Under the pieces are notes generated by a model. It had not been told where the DNA came from. It made no database searches and worked only from the letters and a program-made list of their open reading frames with translations. This document shows, in pieces, positions 58,440 to 64,000 of a stretch of 64,000 bases of DNA (its first letter is position 1; every line of letters begins with the position of its first letter). The DNA is taken from positions 43,165,570 to 43,229,569 of the forward strand of contig OX579634.1 in the NCBI GenBank assembly GCA_951230915.1, written 5' to 3'. This DNA is from Antitrichia curtipendula. Its lineage: Eukaryota; Streptophyta; Bryopsida; Hypnales; Leucodontaceae. The position numbers and the translations under genes were made by a program.

Positions 58440-59587
58440 GGCACTACAAGAAACTGATGTCCGATGTGACTGCGACAAATGACTTCAAATCAGTCATCCT
58501 GCAATCGCGTGACTGATAAATGACTTCAGGACCCCGCTGTCATTTCGGACAAGTCATTTACGTAAATGACTCTAGGATTATTATCACCATCCAAGGCTGA
58601 ATGGGATGGAGAAGTGGATGATAAGTGGGAGGGAGAAAGATGGGTAAAGAAAAGAGCGGAAAGACAAAGTGACTAGGACTGCCATGTGGAAGTTGGGACT
58701 TTCCCCCCAATGACATGGACATCCACGTCATCAGTCATTATGCAGTCACAATCCAGTTGCGTATTACCCCTTATGAATCTGACATGGACTTACACGTAGG
58801 CAGTCATTTACCAGTCACTTTGTAGTAATGACTGACCCCTCCACAATCTGAGCTGGACATCCAAGTAGACTGTCATGTACTAGTCATTTACAAGTCATTC
58901 TTACCCCCCTTTAATCCTACGTGGACATTTAGGTGAGAAGTTGCCGTGGAGTCATTCGGAAGTTGTGCATGAGTGACGGAGAAGACGCAGAAGATTGCCA
59001 CGTGTCAATCATTTTCAAATTGCGTAGAAGTGGTGAAATGTAAGGGTTCTGGTGACGTTGTTACTGACGTCCCGTGTCATTCTTTAGTCATGTATCCAGT
59101 TACTATGCAAGTTGGAGTTTAGGACGTGACTCAGGATTTCTCTTTCAGTGGTCACTTTCTAGTCACACGAAAGTTATAGAAGACTCAGATCGCTGTCACG
59201 ACAACAACACGCAATTATTCATGAAAACCATGCAGCTTCAAACTAATAGAGAAATTGAGCTAGAGAAAGCGGAAAACACAGGGTAACTTCTAATGCGAAT
59301 GCCTCACTGTAGACACATGAATGCGGAATCACCACAAGGACATTCCATTCAGTGCAGTACTATTCCGTAACACAAGCACGGAGCAACCACGGAGACAAAC
59401 ACAGAATATGAAGACAGAGGGAGTTAGAAAGGGAATTCTCCGTTTCCAGATGGAAGACCGGACTGAAATTAGTCCCCCGGTTATGTACACAGCATCGTAA
59501 ATTAGTCTACAAGATGCAGCAACGACATTACTTCCTACCGCACTCTCATTACATGAAACGCAAAATCAACGTGGACGTGGCAGTGTT

Positions 59588-59940
59588 ATATACTTTGTGT
59601 CCCATATTGCAGCCGATCCCTTTGCGTCCTCTATTACCGCCATGTCTGCAGCGGAATTAGGGAACATGAGCGCCACCCCGGCCTGAAGAATGTCACGTAC
59701 GTCCAGCTTCACCCACAATTTCGGAATTTCTCTACCGTGGAACTTGTGCTACCCTGCCAATCCGCTGACCAAACCAGTTGCCACCTTTTGCCGCACCGCC
59801 CGAGGGTTCATCAAGATCACTTCGTCCCCAACTTCAAAAACCTGCGTTGGTATTTTCATTAGGTACTTCGCTTTCAAGAAAAACTCACCACTACCGCCTA
59901 CACAATCAAGGGTTGCATTGGAAGATTAATGCCCCATCAC
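59588..59940 (-). pseudogene. DUF8039-like fragment of a CACTA-associated protein
   Basis: Minus-strand frame: KYLMKIPTQVFEVGDEVIL, then NPRAVRQKVATGLVSGL, a TAG at 59749-59751, then KFHGREIP, a LDVRDI-type strand and DAKGSAAIWDTKYI. The pattern (a charged VGD start, VA-x-G, a G-rich turn, a hydrophobic strand and a terminal DA-x-G-x-x-I-x-W) is like the DUF8039 domain of plant CACTA transposase-associated proteins. About 115 codons; one nonsense mutation. The domain's biochemical role is not established. Confidence 0.5.
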
Positions 59941-60350
59941 ACCGAACTGACATCAAATTAGGTAGGGAGATATTTCTCACTCATAAACTGGAAACGCAAC
60001 GCTACATTCTACGGAAGTGAAAATAGTATGAATTCACCCTCAAAAACTCTGCATGATGAAGTGTTACAAGATCCACTACAGAAGTACCGATCCTAAGGCA
60101 GATCCGCCATTACCTTCGAAGTGCAACAACATCAGCCACATTAATACTGCACCTCAAGTCCCTAAGTGCACTTCACGTACAAAGGGAACTACCCACTATC
60201 ACAAATGCGACTTCTTTGTCACTTAAATACGACTTCTACTAGGACCAGGGTGTGAACATCACTTTGGAATCACTTTGGCTTGACTTAAAAATGACGTCTG
60301 CGCGACTCCATGCGCCTTCCATGCAAGGAAGAAGGGCTTGGTTTAGCGCA
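59941..60350. other. No gene seen
   Basis: Spacer between the DUF8039-like and the FCP1-like remnants; no coding region or repeat recognised. Confidence 0.45.
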
Positions 60351-62386
60351 TCATACCTTCTTCGTCGTGCCATCACGTTTCTTCTCCGTGGCGGATGTTA
60401 CCTTCGATCTTGTCTCCCGCTTCTCCGCGATTGCCTGCACAAGCATGGGGAACTTCTTAAACATCATCATCAAGTGAAGGTGAGGGAATGCAACGCTTTT
60501 GCAAGGCCGTGGTCTGCGAGTCCCCTCACCTTCCACAACCTCAAGAAATTCATATGGTAAGCCACTCCTGCGTTTGGTAAGCATTTCTAATATGGAGTCG
60601 TTTGAAATTGATGGGTACTTCTTTCGAAATGCAGTGACATCAGGGCATTTCCAAAATGCGGCCAAAATCGGCCACAAGTAACGCTTGAGGTATTCCTTGT
60701 CGTCACTGAGGATACGTAGCCACTTCCCGTAGAACGGTGTTGTTATGAAGACGTTGTCCTGTGGATTGCAATCGACCCTACAACTCTTACAATCTATTAT
60801 CAACGTGTTTTCTACAGTGAAGGCAGGGTAGCACGCATACATGACATCTAGATTCTTCTCGGATGTTTTCCCCTCAACCGGTTTCACCCCGAATTCCTCA
60901 CAAGAGACACACGACCAACAAAACAGTGGATCCTGCTCGGAGGTTGCCCTCAAACCACTGAGCATTGTTGGAACAACGTCATCCATGTACGGAGCGCTCC
61001 TGCTGCCCCAAAAAGCGACTCGAAAGTGTGAGAAACAGCGACTGAGGAATGGTTTCAACCAAGGTCTGAACACTACTCTCCTGCAGTTTGTTCATGTGCT
61101 AGGACGGATCCTACTATTTGGGTTTGGGACGGACAGCAAACTACAATCTAAGAGAGATCCCTGGACGTTGAAAATAACCAACTTTGGGCCATGTTGAGTC
61201 AAAATGTGTTGCACGGATGGAAACGTGACGTTCTGGGATAATGCAAATGGAATGGCGTGCGCGGAGATACACACCTTGGAGGTAGACTTGGGAGGTTTCC
61301 TAGCCTTCTTCGACGGCATGGCTGCGGCGTGAATTGCAGCAGCGTGGTCAACATTGGCATCCTCGAAACCCCCCTCACCTCCTTCATCTGGGATGACCTC
61401 CACGTTGACGTCGTCCCCTTCTTGCAATTGGCCGGACTGCGGGACATCCTCTTCACGTGCAACGGCAATTTGCCCTTCCATGCTTGTCGTCACTTCCGGG
61501 GGAGTGTCCGCTGTGCCCACAACCACGGGTTCTACCTCCGACTCCTTAGACAAATTTGGGCATTCTTCACCGCCTTGTTGTGGCAAAGGCTCAGGGTCCC
61601 CCCCGACAGAGGCAGTGCTTGAACCCTAGGAACCTGCAGTAGCCCCCTCCCCTCAACAAGTAATTCACGGCCCCCATTTCCCAGTTTTTCACACCCGCCT
61701 TGAACAACTAATTCACACACCCCTAGTCCCAGTAATTCACATTCCCCTTGACCGTCTAGTTCAGGACCACCTTCTACTTGTAATCGAACCCCTTTCTGTA
61801 CCTCAGGGCCACTCACGATTGGCTTCGAAGGCTTGGGAGTAGACAGGATCCGTAGTGTCGGTGAGGAGTACGGGTCTTCCTCTGGCAGAGCAGCTACCGC
61901 CGCTTCCAACGACGGAAAAGGAGCGACAGTATCCTTTGGTGGAGTGGGTTCTCGCTCTGCCACCTTCCACCGCGGTGATAAGGGAGTGGGGTGGGATACC
62001 TCGTGGAGCTCTGAGTCAGAAAACAGGGTAAGCGCGTCTTTCGTTGCCAACTGCTTTCCACCTTCCACACTAGCCCTTTTGTCTTCAGATTTGTCCTTCC
62101 GTCTGTCCCCCGCTCTCTTATCGTGGATTACTTGGTTGACCTTCTTCCGGGTCTGAACGTCGTCATGCTGGCCAACTCCAGAGTCTCGATTATCCAAAGC
62201 AGACTCACTGATGGACATGTTGCCCTCTCTACTAACCTTGCTCCTACCTATATACCTCTCGAACATGCACCTCAAGTCCGAGATTGCTGCCGCCTGCTCA
62301 ATATTTTTTTCCAATACAAGGGAGAATTTTGCATCCACTTTGTGCTTCAAAGACTGCACCACCTCCTTCAAAGTTGGTTCATCTGC
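60351..62386 (-). pseudogene. FCP1/SCP-like HAD phosphatase-fold gene
   Basis: The minus-strand 3-prime exon (61631 to 60351) has the FCP1/NIF pattern: KLVIFNVQGSLLD, then FRPWLKPFL, FRVAFWGSRSAPYMDDVVPTML, FCWSCVSC, NTLIIDCKSC and NPQDNVF. In true FCP1/SCP phosphatases the first motif is DxDxT/V; here it is FNVQG, lacking both Asp residues, so catalysis would be lost even if the frame were whole. A TGA at 61092-61094 interrupts the domain just before FRPWLK. The upstream exon (about 62386 to 61640) encodes a helical and acidic linker with an eight-residue repeat, and is in a different frame, so an intron or frameshift lies near 61631-61660. Further 5-prime exons are probable. Function: likely an inactive captured phosphatase-like domain. 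Confidence 0.68.
61655..61765 (-). repeat. 24-bp in-frame repeat, eight-residue unit
   Basis: On the minus strand, phrases such as TGTGAATTACTGGGACTAGG and TGTGAATTAGTTGTTCAAGG follow each other in 24-bp register. They encode PELDGQGE, CELLGLGV, CELVVQGG, CEKLGNGG and RELLVEGR. The register is kept although the bases vary, so it was under coding constraint. Confidence 0.7.
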
Positions 62387-62549
62387 GCCCGCACTCTATG
62401 CAACCACAAAAATGCCTCGTGAGAGTTCTGGTCATGGAAATCTCAGAAAGAGCTGACGTTAAAGCCATGCCAGCCTGAAAGGACTATAAAATAGTAGAGA
62501 ATGACTTCTGAATCCACCTTCCCAAACATTTGAAAAGGTACCTCTCAGA
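62387..62549. other. Upstream flank of the FCP1-like gene
   Basis: A possible 3-prime splice site (TTGTGGTTGCATAG on the minus strand) adjoins the exon near 62386, so an upstream exon may exist. Nothing else is recognised. Confidence 0.35.
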
Positions 62550-62884
62550 CAGGGTTGTCTTGTCGGATGGGTTTCCGGGTTTCGGTGATGTATTAGACGT
62601 GTCGCGTTGTGTGTCGTATATGACATGTGTCGAATATAGGCGACAAATGCGTCGCAAAAAAATTTAGGGTTTTGAAGTTTTTTACCCCATGGTAAATGGA
62701 TTTGTCCTACGTGTCTGGTTGTCCGCAGTGACGTGGAAAGTGTCGCAGTCCAAATTTTTGGTTTTCAGTTGTTTATCTAGAAAACGGAACGGAAACTATC
62801 GATTAGTATGTAGATTTTGTCTAGAAACAGCAGAGGACGGAAAATTAGGAAAGACATTGAAATAGTGGAGTAGTTCGAACGAAT
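62550..62884 (+). mobile_element. Left end of a second hAT-type element
   Basis: CAGGGTTGTC at 62550-62559 is identical to the terminal repeat of the MITE at 44987. It is followed by TGTCGGATGGG and GTGTCG-type words. The inverted partner GACAACCCTG was not seen downstream within the window, so the extent is unknown and the end shown is arbitrary. Confidence 0.5.
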
Positions 62885-63060
62885 CCAATCCTAGTGGTGA
62901 CACCCAGGAACCGGATTGGAATCGGATCCTTGTCCGGAAGTAGCAGTGGACCGGATTGGGGGTATAGAACCGGATTAGGGTTAGACCGGATTGGTGGGAC
63001 CGGACCGGTAAACGTCATCATGACGGCTTTTAGGTTAGGAGAGACTATAAAAGCCCAGGA
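62885..63060 (+). promoter_or_regulatory. ACCGGATTGG repeats and TATA box
   Basis: ACCGGATT recurs at about 62909, 62949, 62968 and 62984, with ACCGGACCGG at 62999. TATAAAAG at 63046-63053 follows, about 260 bp before the ATG at 63314. The word repeats immediately upstream of a TATA box parallel the GTCCG arrays of E1 and E2, but with a different word. Confidence 0.6.
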
Positions 63061-63313
63061 CCTCCTCAGTCACTCCCCATTTCCAAACGCTATTTGGTGA
63101 GAGTATTTTTGGCGCTCCTCGTTTTCAAGTGTTGTGAGCGTGCGCGTGTTTGTGTGAGCAGTAGAGGTGTGCTGCAGGGTAGGTTTCCGGTTGCGTACCG
63201 ATCGTTGTGCAGGTTTCCGGTTGAGATCGGAGAGAGAACGTGAGAACGGGACGTGTGGCTAGGACTATGTGAGGTAGAATCGGAAAGGACTGTCTTAGAT
63301 CTAGTCTGTGTCC

Positions 63314-64000
63314 ATGCCGCAGCTTAGGCGGAACAGACCAGGCCCATCCACGTCGTCGGCTCCGGTCAAACTCTGGAAGGTCGTTCCGGTTCTCCCTTCG
63401 ACAGAGGAGGAGATGGAGATGCTCCGGTTGGATCTCAACCGGATGGGGTGCCAGGATTTGCTCGACAAACCTTAGGGTTTCAAGGACGAGCGGATGGTGA
63501 AGGAGATCCAGGGGAAGTGGACGAACCAGTTCGACAACACGATCCGTTGTGTTCCACATCAATGGACGGAAGAGATCTGGAGGGAGGTTTATAAGTTCCG
63601 GACAGGAGGCCACGGGATGGCAAACCGGAAGGACGAGTACGTCCGGGGCAAGTTCCGAGGAGCGGTCAACCCCAAGGACGGATACGCGGTGGAAGACTGC
63701 ATCGACGACCGGCACCGGAAACTGTTACAGTTCCTGATCCCGATCCTCCATCCGGAGAAGCCGACAAGGGTGACAATCACCCTCGGCAACACTATTTTCG
63801 GTGCCCTGAGCGGTGACCGGAAAGCGGACTGGGCCCGGATCATGTTCGATCTGTTGGCCTATTTGGCGACGAGGGTCGGAAGGAGTAGGCCAACACCCGT
63901 GTGTCCCTACCTCTTCCACCTCTATGAGCAACACCAGCTCCTTTTAGACTCGGAAGAGAAGGAGTGGAAGGCCCAGGAAAATCTCCTGAAATACGGAGAA
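63314..64000 (+). pseudogene. Partial transposon-like ORF running off the window
   Basis: From the ATG at 63314 the frame has one TAG (63473-63475) and is otherwise open to the last base, about 228 codons. It reads MPQLRRNRPGPSTSSAPVKL and then EEEMEMLRLDLNRMGCQDLL. After the stop comes a positively charged helical region, LGNTIFGALSGDRKADWARI, and TPVCPYLFHLYEQHQLLL. I do not recognise a catalytic motif. The general look (one DWA-x-I stretch and PYLFHLY) is like plant mobile or gag-like transposon ORFs, but I cannot name it. Codons are GC-rich. The remainder lies outside the window. Confidence 0.5.

Larger units (their letters stand above)
56157..58441. mobile_element. T3: MULE-type element cut by CACTA
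   Basis: The left end near 56157 reads CGTTGCTAGCACGTGAGCGG, then GAGAGCGGGGAGC and, from 56260, GATGGAAATGGATGAA-type phrases, as in T2. Transposase copy C follows at the usual distance. The element is interrupted at 58442 by a CACTA-type terminus; its remainder is not in the window. Confidence 0.72.
58442..62549. mobile_element. CACTA (En/Spm-type) element, left end; right end not found
   Basis: CACTACAAGAAA at 58442 is the canonical CACTA terminus, here breaking the open frame of copy C; the adjacent TGG (58439-58441) would be the left copy of a 3-bp duplication. From 58480 to 59170 the words AGTCATTTA, CAGTCAC and GTGACTG recur in both orientations, as in CACTA subterminal regions. Further in are a DUF8039-like remnant and an FCP1-like pseudogene, both on the minus strand. 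No matching CTTGTAGTG end was seen up to 64000, so the given right edge is only where another element end appears. Confidence 0.7.

Noticed and set aside
1..64000. tRNA, rRNA or other structured RNA genes
   Set aside because: I looked for tRNA B-box-like strings and rRNA-like blocks and saw none that hold up; a tRNAscan or Rfam search would be needed to exclude them.

Overview
The window looks like nuclear DNA of a land plant, probably a non-seed plant. It has spliceosomal GT-AG introns, interstitial copies of the plant telomere motif TTTAGGG, and plant-type MULE, hAT and CACTA transposons. A bryophyte is my guess; the sequence does not prove it. Most of the window is AT-rich and gene-poor. 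Almost all coding capacity is transposon-derived. The clearest non-transposon genes are two GC-rich, intronless short-chain dehydrogenase/reductase (SDR) genes of bacterial appearance, facing each other at 8.4-9.4 kb (+) and 11.7-12.6 kb (-).

Layout. 1-8.4 kb: AT-rich DNA with small tandem and inverted repeats and a 475-bp TIR element. 8.4-12.6 kb: the convergent SDR pair. 13.5-14.0 kb: a telomere-like tract and a foldback element. 15.0-16.1 kb: a decayed zinc-finger gene. 16.2-43 kb: a nested transposon stack. A MULE-type element (T1, left end near 16188) carries transposase copy A. Copy A is cut near 20690 by a second element (E1), which carries a RING/coiled-coil ORF and probably a hAT transposase gene at 39.3-42.6 kb. 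The first ORF of E1 is in turn split by a 13.9-kb MULE-type element, T2 (21060-34973), flanked by a perfect 11-bp target duplication. Joining the flanks across one copy keeps the E1 frame open. 45.0-45.4 kb: a hAT-type MITE with a perfect 8-bp duplication. 45.6-50.2 kb: element E2, with a protein-kinase-like pseudogene facing a gene related to the E1 ORF. 52.6-54.8 kb: minisatellites and inverted repeats. 56.2-58.4 kb: a third MULE-type element (T3) with transposase copy C, cut at 58442 by a CACTA terminus. 58.4-62.5 kb: the CACTA region, with a DUF8039-like remnant and an FCP1/HAD-phosphatase-like pseudogene. 63.3-64.0 kb: a partial unrecognised transposon-like ORF behind a TATA box.

The most interesting object is T2. 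It carries two divergent genes. The SWIM-domain MULE transposase is broken by at least two nonsense codons and a frameshift. The partner gene can be modelled as 11 exons with consistent splice phases throughout, giving an open frame of about 1136 codons. It encodes a ParB-like domain followed by a class-beta amino-methyltransferase-like domain. Its first intron holds nine copies of a ~180-bp repeat, each centred on a CTCTCGGTACCGAGAG-type palindrome. A transposon-borne ParB/DNA-methyltransferase-like gene that outlasts its transposase is the best candidate here for an undescribed system.
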